The notes beneath the pieces were generated by a model. The model saw only the letters and a list, made by a program, of their open reading frames with translations, made no database searches and was not told where the DNA came from. From an uncultured Bacteroidota bacterium (GTDB lineage: Bacteria > Bacteroidota > Bacteroidia > Bacteroidales > F082), in assembly GCA_903957365.1 (NCBI GenBank), contig CAJBPB010000191.1, forward strand, positions 1 to 43,152: a stretch of 43,152 nucleotides of DNA, written 5' to 3'. Positions 18,632 through 24,403 of this stretch are shown here, in pieces. Position numbers and translations under genes: made by a program. Position 1 is the first letter of the stretch. Each line of letters opens with the position of its first letter.

Positions 18632-18826
18632 ATGAAAATAGAATTATTGACTATTATTATTGGGTTAGTTTTTTTGATTGTTGGGTCTTTTATTTTGTAC
18701 CTTAACATAACGAGTGATAACAACAAATTAAACGATCAATTAGGTGCAAACCTAAAAGTTTATACTGGGTCGATACTATTTATTATTGGTGGAATTGTTT
18801 TGATTATAAAGGAATTGTTGAAGTGA
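18632..18826 (+). CDS. Small two-helix membrane protein
   Basis: A 64-aa protein with two hydrophobic helices (about 5-26 and 43-61) separated by a short polar loop (TSDNNKLNDQLGANLK). The pattern of a positive C-terminal end (IIKELLK) and a clean hydrophobic profile suggests a real small membrane protein. It sits between copies 1 and 2 of the double-hairpin repeat. I do not recognise a family, and no function can be given. Confidence 0.5.
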   Translation: MKIELLTIIIGLVFLIVGSFILYLNITSDNNKLNDQLGANLKVYTGSILFIIGGIVLIIKELLK

Positions 18827-18835
18827 ATTCAACGT

Positions 18836-18920
18836 GTTTGAAGGAAAACAAATTGAGTTTTATATCGGTCAGGAGACCGTAAGTTTTTGAGGACGTAGTC
18901 TGGAGACTACGCCGAGCGGG
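18836..18920. repeat. Double-hairpin intergenic repeat, copy 2
   Basis: This copy reads ATCGGTCAGGAGACCGTAAG followed by GTAGTCTGGAGACTACG (stem GTAGTC/GACTAC) and CCGAGCGGG. It directly abuts copy 3, so copies 2 and 3 are in tandem. Confidence 0.65.
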
Positions 18921-19003
18921 GTTGAAGTAAACTAAATTGATTTTATAGCGGTCTGGAGACCGAAAGTTTTTGACGACGTAGTCTGGAGACTACGCCGAGT
19001 GGG
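18921..19003. repeat. Double-hairpin intergenic repeat, copy 3
   Basis: This is the tandem partner of copy 2, with GCGGTCTGGAGACCGAAAG, GTAGTCTGGAGACTACG and CCGAGTGGG. The paired stems are intact, while loops and flanks vary between copies. Confidence 0.65.
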
Positions 19004-19009
19004 AAAACT

Positions 19010-19083
19010 ATCTTTGATCGCAGGAATATTGTTAAGTTTGTAGTAAAAGTGTATGACGCGGGCGTTGCAAGCGCGAGCAAAGG
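19010..19083. repeat. Diverged copy of the RAYT tail plus REP unit
   Basis: ATCTTTGAT, then AATATTGTTAAGTTTGTA, then at 19055-19083 a GACGCGGGCGTTGCAAGCGC REP-like palindrome ending GAGCAAAGG. The same order (ATCTTTGAT, AATATTGTTAAGTTTGTG, REP, GAGCAAGG) occurs at the end of the transposase gene at 20549-20625 and again in the tandem copy. This third copy lies about 1.5 kb upstream and is more diverged. Confidence 0.6.
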
Positions 19084-19104
19084 GTTCTTTTCCTGAAAAT
19101 TAAA

Positions 19105-19317
19105 ATGAAAACTGAAAAAGACAATAAAAATATCAAAGAAGAAGACTATTCATTAATTGAAAAAATAGGAATAGTTATTTTTCCGTTTACTTTCTATAAA
19201 TATGATACTGACTTAAAGAAAAATGGTTATATAACAAAATCACGAAGCAAGATAATATGCGTTTTACTTGGGTTTTTATTATATGCAATTATTATTTTGC
19301 TATCCAATATTGTATGA
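19105..19317 (+). CDS. Small membrane protein with Lys-rich N-terminus
   Basis: A 70-aa protein with a hydrophilic, Lys/Asp-rich N-terminus (MKTEKDNKNIKEEDYS), an amphipathic aromatic stretch (IGIVIFPFTFYKYD) and one strong C-terminal helix (about 50-69). This looks like a genuine small inner-membrane protein, but no family is recognised. It lies in the repeat-rich island 34 bp before the next exported protein on the same strand. Confidence 0.5.
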   Translation: MKTEKDNKNIKEEDYSLIEKIGIVIFPFTFYKYDTDLKKNGYITKSRSKIICVLLGFLLYAIIILLSNIV

Positions 19318-19351
19318 TGCTCCACACTTGGCGAATTAAAACAACAAGCTT

Positions 19352-19894
19352 ATGGTAAATCGATTGCTATCAACGATTATTTTATTAATCACTGTAAATT
19401 TTACCTATTCTCAAATTAATGTAAAAATTGAACAGGATTGTATGGATAATAATTCGGCAATTATGGCTCAAACGCTTATAAATTTGCTGGGTGAGGATAC
19501 TATTTCGAAATATCTGGACAATAACACGATTATTTTATTTGGCATGTATGTGGATTCATTGGGTAGCGTGAAGAAAATTGAAAAGTTATACACAAAAAAA
19601 GAAGTTCCTTTATATCTAAATTTTATAGTTGAAAAATACTTGATTAATAAAAGGGTACGCTTTTATATATGTTATGAAAGACTACCTGATACTGGTTATG
19701 AAAAATCTTATAGACTTATAATGAATGAATTGAAAGGAGAAAATGAACATCTCATTAACGTTTCATTTCCCGGACATTATATGGTATTATATGAAATTGA
19801 TAGAAGAAATGCCGAAAAGAAACATCAAATTTTAACAAAGTTAGACTATTTAAAAGCTAAAATAAAGATTTATCATCCAAACAAGGGTGAATGA
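19352..19894 (+). CDS. Predicted exported protein of unknown function
   Basis: A 180-aa protein with a signal peptide (residues 1 to about 21, ending FTYSQ). The mature part is Lys/Asn/Ile-rich, with the segment IILFGMYVDSLGSVKKIEKLYT near residue 60. That segment loosely resembles the energy-transducer TonB C-terminal pattern in which a predicted strand is followed by a D/S-G-x-V turn, but I would not assign it. It lies between the small membrane protein and the REP upstream of the transposase. AT-rich composition matches the rest of this island. Confidence 0.6.
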   Translation: MVNRLLSTIILLITVNFTYSQINVKIEQDCMDNNSAIMAQTLINLLGEDTISKYLDNNTIILFGMYVDSLGSVKKIEKLYTKKEVPLYLNFIVEKYLINKRVRFYICYERLPDTGYEKSYRLIMNELKGENEHLINVSFPGHYMVLYEIDRRNAEKKHQILTKLDYLKAKIKIYHPNKGE

Positions 19895-19928
19895 TTTCGG
19901 TATGTATTTCGACTAAATTACTCCCATC

Positions 19929-19960
19929 CCTTTGCTAGCGCGCGCTTGTAGCGCGTGCAT
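19929..19960. repeat. REP palindrome upstream of the RAYT gene (inverted)
   Basis: CCTTTGCTAGCGCGCGCTTG continues into TAGCGCGTGC. Its reverse complement matches the REPs downstream of the transposase (GCACGCGCTACAAGCGCGC then GAGCAAGG). REPs therefore flank the transposase in inverted orientation. The stem is CGCGCT/AGCGCG with a 3-base loop. Confidence 0.7.
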
Positions 19961-20029
19961 TATTATTTATTTACATTTATCTATAAATTTGATAAAAAAA
20001 GGGCGGCTATTTGTAAAAGTGAATAAGGC

Positions 20030-20584
20030 ATGTCGGACAAGTATAAGATAGTTCAAGGTGATGAGCCTTATTTTGTCACATTCACAATCACTGGCTGGAT
20101 TAAAGTTCTGGCTGATGATTCATTTAAAATGATTTTAATTGAATCGATAAGGTATTGCCAGATGCATAAAGGGTTGCAGGTTTATGGATACTGCATTATG
20201 CCAAACCATGTACACATGATTATTCAGGCCATTGGAGATGATTCCGTTTCCGGCATTTTATGTGATTTGAAAACATTCACAGCGAAAGCAATCGTTAAAA
20301 AACTTGAAGATGAAAAACCAAATGGTTATGAAGAAGTATTATCCAAATTCGCAGAGGCCGGTGATGCTTTGAAACGTATCAAAAAGTATAAAGTCTGGCA
20401 GGATGGTAACAGGGCAAAATTATTGTATAGCAATTGGTTTATGCTTGAAAAATTGAACTACATACACAACAATCCGGTTGTATATGGATTATGTGAAGTG
20501 CCATGGAAATATACATTCAGTTCGGCAACAAATTATTATGAAAAACAATCTTTGATAGATGTAATATTGTTAAGTTTGTGTTAG
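20030..20584 (+). CDS. REP-associated tyrosine transposase (RAYT, IS200/IS605-like)
   Basis: A 184-aa Y1-HUH nuclease-like protein. The HUH motif is MPNHVHMII (about residues 58-66). The region KYKVWQDGNRAKLLYSNW leads into the family-typical helix EKLNYIHNNPVVYGL, with candidate catalytic Tyr in YIHNNP, and then WKYTFSSATNYYE. RAYTs are domesticated or semi-mobile relatives of IS200/IS605 transposases that cut single-stranded DNA next to REP hairpins. REP hairpins of one type lie on both sides (19929-19960, 20594-20625, 20698-20729). The last codons are repeated in the downstream tandem copy. The frame appears intact. Confidence 0.93.
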   Translation: MSDKYKIVQGDEPYFVTFTITGWIKVLADDSFKMILIESIRYCQMHKGLQVYGYCIMPNHVHMIIQAIGDDSVSGILCDLKTFTAKAIVKKLEDEKPNGYEEVLSKFAEAGDALKRIKKYKVWQDGNRAKLLYSNWFMLEKLNYIHNNPVVYGLCEVPWKYTFSSATNYYEKQSLIDVILLSLC

Positions 20585-20593
20585 TTTGGACAT

Positions 20594-20625
20594 GCCGCAC
20601 GCGCTACAAGCGCGCGCGAGCAAGG
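20594..20625. repeat. REP palindrome downstream of RAYT, copy 1
   Basis: GCCGCACGCGCTACAAGCGC continues to GCGCGAGCAAGG. The CGCGCT-ACA-AGCGCG hairpin is GC-rich in an AT-rich region and starts 9 bp after the transposase stop. Confidence 0.75.
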
Positions 20626-20697
20626 TTGGCAACAAATTATAACGAAAAACAATCTTTGATAGAAGTAATATTGTTAAGTTTGTGTTAGTTTGGACAT

Positions 20698-20729
20698 GCC
20701 GCACGCGCTACAAGCGCGCGTGAGCAAGG
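20698..20729. repeat. REP palindrome downstream of RAYT, copy 2
   Basis: Same hairpin as at 20594 with one substitution (GCGCGTGAG in place of GCGCGCGAG), exactly 104 bp downstream. Confidence 0.75.
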
Positions 20730-20777
20730 TTTTGGTTGTAGTGATCTGACTTTCAATTACTAAAATGTGCTTGCAGA

Positions 20778-21152
20778 TTAATTCTTTCCCTTATTGTTCT
20801 GGCAAATACCTGCTGAAAATTCAGTTGCAATCACCGAAGTGTTGAAAGGAATATCCTCAATGTAGTTTTCTTCTTCCATTTTGAAATTCAGGGTCATGGC
20901 CTGAGTACTCAGAATAATTTTAGCAAGCGAGTCTGTTTTGAAAGGAATGTCATCAATATAAGTTTCATCTTCAAGTTGAAATTCGGTAGTGATAGCTTTT
21001 TCAAACCTTGCTTTTGCAGCGATCATTTCTGTGTTGAAAGGGATGTCGTCAATGTATTGTTCTTCTTTTATGACCGATTCGTTTGCAAAAATATTCATTG
21101 ACAAAAGGATTCCTGTTAAGCTTAAGATTGCTGATTTTGTATAAGTTTTCAT
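20778..21152 (-). CDS. Exported protein with three YI-DIPFNT 32-residue repeats
   Basis: A 124-aa protein with a Sec signal peptide (about 1-24, MKTYTKSAILSLTGILLSMN, then IFA). The mature part is built from three units with exact 32-residue spacing: YIDDIPFNT at 33, YIDDIPFKT at 65 and YIEDIPFNT at 97, each preceded by two or three acidic residues. The units are otherwise poorly conserved, so the YI-x-DIPF-x-T core is what selection holds. I have a loose memory of similar repeats in small Bacteroidota secreted proteins but no known function. A two-site regulatory element shared with the TM2 gene lies upstream. Confidence 0.78.
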   Translation of the reverse strand: MKTYTKSAILSLTGILLSMNIFANESVIKEEQYIDDIPFNTEMIAAKARFEKAITTEFQLEDETYIDDIPFKTDSLAKIILSTQAMTLNFKMEEENYIEDIPFNTSVIATEFSAGICQNNKGKN

Positions 21153-21183
21153 CGTTTTATTTTTTTGTTTATTAATTATGAAG

Positions 21184-21254
21184 CAAAAATATACTGAATC
21201 AATGCGGTCGTAAATACATATTAGGTGAGTGGAAGCACTTTGTCGGTGAATGGT
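21184..21254 (-). promoter_or_regulatory. Two-site operator plus -7 box, promoter of the repeat protein
   Basis: On the - strand: ACCATTCA (21254-21247), 13 bp, TCCACTCA (21233-21226), then TATTTTTG (21191-21184), which fits the Bacteroidota -7 box. The two 8-bp sites start 21 bp apart, two helical turns, as in LytTR-type response-regulator targets. The near site ends 35 bp before the -7 box. No good -33 box exists, as expected for an activated promoter. The same layout occurs at 23913-23983. Confidence 0.5.
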
Positions 21255-21382
21255 GGAAGGAAGGAAATAAATGAAAAAATTGCAGAGATAAAATAGATGC
21301 GAAATGAACGGAAAGTCATTGCTTTCACTGTTCCATGACTTGTTCGCACAGTTCTTCTAAGCGTCATTAATTGAAAAATCTC

Positions 21383-21531
21383 ACAATTCAAACTAACTCT
21401 GTGTACCTCTGTGATTTCCTCAGTTTAACTCTGTGGTAAAATTCAAAAAACAAAAATGAAATATAGTCTTTGTCTTTTAAGTGAACCTTAGTTAATTTGG
21501 TTGTTTACAGGCTCACTTCAACAGTCTCATT
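21383..21531. repeat. CTCTGTGT-type intergenic repeat, copy 1
   Basis: AACTCTGTGTACCTCTGTGA, CCTCAG, TAACTCTGTGGTAAAATTCA, then ACCTTAGTTAATTTGG, CACTTCAACAGTCTCA. The second copy at 21623 has the same block order with substitutions. Confidence 0.5.
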
Positions 21532-21622
21532 GGCCGGATTCTTACTCAAATAATTAGTATTCCTACGTCCAGCCTCAAAGGCATGTGTTTTGCGAAACAT
21601 TTGCATTTTAACTTTGCATTTT

Positions 21623-21760
21623 CCAATTTGAATTATCTCTGTGGAACTCTGTGATCACCTCAGTGTAACTCTGTAGTAAAATTCAGTCAGTCAAAGTGAT
21701 TGGGGTTTCGTCTCATTAATGAAAAACCTTGGTTGAATTGCCACTTCAGCAGACTCACTG
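21623..21760. repeat. CTCTGTGT-type intergenic repeat, copy 2
   Basis: CTCTGTGGAACTCTGTGATC, CCTCAGTGTAACTCTGTAGT, AAAATTCA, then ACCTTGGTTGAATTGCC, CACTTCAGCAGACTCACTG. It matches copy 1 block by block about 240 bp downstream. Confidence 0.5.
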
Positions 21761-21919
21761 AATCATATTGTTCTTAACCTTTGATTATTCATATTCCTTA
21801 CAAAACGAGATTGCATTGTACATCTAAATGCATTCCCCATGATATTGTTTCTTACAATGAGCAATACCAGGATGAGATAATTCAACTTTCATTATTCGCA
21901 GAAATTTGCCGATTTTGAT

Positions 21920-21927
21920 TATTTTTG
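21920..21927 (+). promoter_or_regulatory. Candidate -7 box (TATTTTTG) of the DUF5606 gene
   Basis: TATTTTTG ends 14 bp before the ATG at 21942. This places initiation downstream of the alternative TTG at 21906 and supports the ATG start. No clear -33 element. Confidence 0.35.
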
Positions 21928-21941
21928 CAAAAAAAAGAAAT

Positions 21942-22379
21942 ATGGATCTAAGCAAGATTGTATCAATCAGTGGGAAACCAGGATTGTATAAAGTTACCGG
22001 TCAGGGAAAAGCAAATGTTATTGTTGAATCGCTCATCGATGGAAAGCGGTTTGCAGCATTTGTGCAGGATAAGATGAGTTCACTCGAAGAAATAAGCATC
22101 TTCACAACGAATGATGATCGGCCGTTGAAAGAAGTTTTTAAGAAAATCCACAGCGATATTGGTTTGCAGCTTGATTTTGATGTGAAGAAGTTGAGCCAGA
22201 AAGATTTAAAGGAAAAATTTTCAATCGCTGTTCCTGATTTTGATACTGAAACGGTATATCCTTCTGATATGAAAAAGGTTTTCGTCTGGTATCAGATGCT
22301 GGTAGAAAAGGATCTTCTTGATTTCACCGAAGAATTAGTTGCGGAAGAGCCGGTGGCAGAAGAACAAAAAGAAGAGTAA
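21942..22379 (+). CDS. DUF5606 family protein
   Basis: A 145-aa soluble protein starting MDLSKIVSISGKPGLYKV, the hallmark opening of the Bacteroidota DUF5606 family. It continues with GKANVIVESLIDGKRFAAF and a second domain-like part around SDIGLQLDFDVKKLSQKDLKE, and ends in a repetitive acidic tail (EELVAEEPVAEEQKEE). The family is widespread in the phylum as a single conserved gene, and its role is not known to me. A strong hairpin terminator follows at once (22385-22410), so the gene is probably monocistronic with its own promoter. Confidence 0.85.
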   Translation: MDLSKIVSISGKPGLYKVTGQGKANVIVESLIDGKRFAAFVQDKMSSLEEISIFTTNDDRPLKEVFKKIHSDIGLQLDFDVKKLSQKDLKEKFSIAVPDFDTETVYPSDMKKVFVWYQMLVEKDLLDFTEELVAEEPVAEEQKEE

Positions 22380-22384
22380 AACTG

Positions 22385-22410
22385 AAAGTCCCAACATTGG
22401 GACTTTTTTT
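22385..22410 (+). terminator. Rho-independent terminator after the DUF5606 gene
   Basis: Stem AAAGTCCC (22385-22392), 6-base loop, GGGACTTT (22399-22406) running into a tract of seven T. It starts 5 bp after the stop and lies 15 bp before the pyrD ATG. Confidence 0.8.
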
Positions 22411-22425
22411 ATAAAATAGAATATC

Positions 22426-23487
22426 ATGTATAAATCGCTGCTTCGCCCGGTATTTTTCCTTTTTAATCCCGAAACCATTCACCATTGGGTGATGGGTATT
22501 TTAAAAATTATTGGGAAAATTCCAGGAAAACGACTTGCACTGAAATGGTTTTTTACCGTGAAAGACAAGCGTCTGGAAAAAGAATTATTTGGAATTCGTT
22601 TCCCTAATCCTGTTGGCGTGGCAGCTGGTTTCGATAAAAATGCGGAGGTATTTGAAGAATTGTCAGCACTTGGTTTTGGTTTTGTCGAGATCGGAACAGT
22701 CACTCCGAAAGCACAGCCTGGAAATCCTAAACCCCGATTGTTTCGTCTGTCAAAGGACCATGCTTTAATCAATCGTATGGGTTTTAATAACAATGGATTA
22801 GAGCAGGCGGTCAGGCAATTGAAAAAGCGAAAATCAAAAATGATTATTGGTGGTAACATCGGGAAGAATACGCTCACTCCAAATGCGATCGCCTACCAGG
22901 ATTATGAAGAGAATTTTAAAGGCCTTTTCAATTATGTCGATTATTTTGTGGTGAATGTGAGTTGTCCGAATATTTCTGATCTGAAAGAACTTCAGGATCA
23001 GGATGCTCTGATGGAAATTCTGAATAAGTTACAGGCAATAAACAATAGCAAACCAAAACGAAAACCGGTTTTATTGAAAATATCACCGGATTTGAATGAC
23101 AAACAACTCGATGAAGTGATTGATATTGTTCGTCTTACGAAAATTGATGGTGTGGTTGCAACCAATACAAGTATCAAACGGAATCTGCCCGGTTATGGTA
23201 GTGAAGTGGTTGCTGCTATTGGAAACGGAGGCTTAAGTGGATCACCTGTTCGTGATCGCTCCACAGAAGTCATCCGTTATCTTGCTACAAAATCAAACAA
23301 AGCATTTCCAATAATAGGCGTTGGTGGCATTTTTACAGCATCGGATGCGCTCGAGAAATTGGATGCCGGCGCTGACCTGATTCAGGTTTACACTGGTTTC
23401 ATTTATGAAGGCCCGTTTATTGCCAAAAACATCAACCAAACAATTCTGAACCGGATGAAATCTGGTTCGTCGTTGAAACAGGTTTAA
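22426..23487 (+). CDS. pyrD: Dihydroorotate dehydrogenase (class 2 architecture) PyrD
   Basis: This 353-aa FMN enzyme oxidises dihydroorotate to orotate in pyrimidine synthesis. The N-terminal extension (YKSLLRPVFFLFNPETIHHWVMG, residues 2 to about 24) matches the membrane-binding helices of class 2, quinone-using enzymes. FMN/substrate motifs are NPVGVAAGFDKN, FVEIGTVTPK, LINRMGFNNNG, KISPDL and TNTSIKR. At the catalytic-base position, where E. coli class 2 has Ser175 in NISSPN, this protein has Cys180 in NVSCPN, as in class 1 enzymes. I recall this variant from Bacteroidota but could not check it. It is transcribed after the DUF5606 terminator. Confidence 0.93.
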   Translation: MYKSLLRPVFFLFNPETIHHWVMGILKIIGKIPGKRLALKWFFTVKDKRLEKELFGIRFPNPVGVAAGFDKNAEVFEELSALGFGFVEIGTVTPKAQPGNPKPRLFRLSKDHALINRMGFNNNGLEQAVRQLKKRKSKMIIGGNIGKNTLTPNAIAYQDYEENFKGLFNYVDYFVVNVSCPNISDLKELQDQDALMEILNKLQAINNSKPKRKPVLLKISPDLNDKQLDEVIDIVRLTKIDGVVATNTSIKRNLPGYGSEVVAAIGNGGLSGSPVRDRSTEVIRYLATKSNKAFPIIGVGGIFTASDALEKLDAGADLIQVYTGFIYEGPFIAKNINQTILNRMKSGSSLKQV

Positions 23488-23522
23488 TAAAACATATTTT
23501 TACATTAGTTCAAACAAGACTA

Positions 23523-23873
23523 TCAGTTGGTTGAAGATAGCATACTGCTTATTTCAATCGCAGCCTGACGGTTGTATGTAAATGTAAGTTGTTGATAATT
23601 AATTAAATCAACTATGGTTCCGATTAGACAGAATCCAGCTGTGAAAAAGTAGAGGATTCCCATTCCGATTTGGTTTAAAAGAATACGATGGACACCGGCA
23701 GCACCTAAAAATCCCAGTAAGGTCACCAGTAAAATCATTTGAGGATCGCGGCGGCGTGCACGATAAACAGTGGCGAACATTTTTAATTTCTCATCAGAGT
23801 AAGTGCTTGTTAATGTTTGGACAAACACCATTTCTTCTCCTGTAATTTCAGGCATTAATTCGTAAAATTTCAT
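23523..23873 (-). CDS. TM2-domain membrane protein
   Basis: A 116-aa protein. The N-terminal half (1 to about 44) is soluble and acidic. The C-terminal half is a TM2 domain: two helices (about 45-63 and 69-92) with the family pattern GFLGAAGVHRI, NQIGMGILYFFTAG, IGTIVDLI. TM2 proteins are small membrane proteins of unknown role, frequent in Bacteroidota. The upstream region carries the same two-site operator and -7 spacing as the repeat-protein gene at 20778-21152, so both may be outputs of one regulator. The gene is convergent with pyrD. Confidence 0.88.
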   Translation of the reverse strand: MKFYELMPEITGEEMVFVQTLTSTYSDEKLKMFATVYRARRRDPQMILLVTLLGFLGAAGVHRILLNQIGMGILYFFTAGFCLIGTIVDLINYQQLTFTYNRQAAIEISSMLSSTN

Positions 23874-23912
23874 GTTACATTGATTTTTTTAAGTTTGTTA
23901 TACGTTGAATAG

Positions 23913-23983
23913 CGAAAGTATCAAGAAACAAGCTGATTGTAAAGATAAAATAGGTGATTGGAAGTGTTTTGTCGGCGAAAGGA
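23913..23983 (-). promoter_or_regulatory. Two-site operator plus -7-like box, promoter of the TM2 gene
   Basis: On the - strand: TCCTTTCG (23983-23976), 13 bp, TCCAATCA (23962-23955), then TACTTTCG (23920-23913), one mismatch from TAnnTTTG. Site spacing (21 bp) and the distance to the -7 box (35 bp) are identical to those at 21184-21254. The block TTCCAnTCACCTA is shared. Confidence 0.5.
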
Positions 23984-24071
23984 GGAATTTCGGATTTAAG
24001 TGTAAGCATATCGTTGTATAATCTTAAGATTCTTCTTTTAAAAGATCAGACCAAATTTACAAAAATTCATC

Positions 24072-24380
24072 TTAGATATTTTTGTTAAATTGCTGATATT
24101 TATAGTTTTGAATAATAATTGTGACAATTCTTGCTGTTAGTAATACAATTGTAATAATTCCTAAAGGATGAGTCTCAAACGAAAGTAAGAACTTACCGTG
24201 GAAAGCAGCTGAAACGGCATGACCTAAGCCGCAACCAGGGCAACTGTTAATCCCCAGGGCCTGAAACATGCATAGGGATGGTTCTTTTGTATATGGATCC
24301 ATTGTCGCCAATAAAATCAATGCGAAAAACCAGACAAAAGCTTCAAAATTGGTTTTAAAAAAATGCATTGCCTTGTTCAT
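24072..24380 (-). CDS. DUF2752 family membrane protein
   Basis: A 102-aa protein with two predicted membrane helices (about 11-29 and 70-88) and between them the DUF2752 signature SCPGCGLGHAVSAAFHG, with two conserved Cys. Family function is unknown; some members lie near secretion or cell-envelope genes. A TTG at 24401 would add seven residues, but the ATG at 24380 is the more natural start. It lies just downstream of murB on the same strand (23 bp gap) and is probably co-transcribed with it. Confidence 0.85.
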   Translation of the reverse strand: MNKAMHFFKTNFEAFVWFFALILLATMDPYTKEPSLCMFQALGINSCPGCGLGHAVSAAFHGKFLLSFETHPLGIITIVLLTARIVTIIIQNYKYQQFNKNI

Positions 24381-24403
24381 TTTGACTTTAGCTATAGTCA
24401 AAG

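Larger units (their letters stand above)
20524..20731. repeat. 104-bp tandem duplication of transposase 3' end plus REP
   Basis: Unit 1 (20524-20627) and unit 2 (20628-20731) are almost identical with period 104. Both run from GGCAACAAATTAT through AAAACAATCTTTGATAGA, the transposase stop codon, TTTGGACATGCC and the REP to GAGCAAGG. Unit 2 has no coding role. Confidence 0.85.
21153..21905. other. 753-bp intergenic region with regulatory element and repeats
   Basis: This region holds the promoter/regulatory element of the repeat protein (21184-21254) and two diverged copies of a low-complexity intergenic repeat (21383-21531 and 21623-21760). I see no gene in it. The rightmost part leads to the DUF5606 promoter. 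Confidence 0.5.

Noticed and set aside
18526-19003. CRISPR array
   Set aside because: The repeats are too long, only three, and two are directly abutting without spacers; no cas genes nearby.
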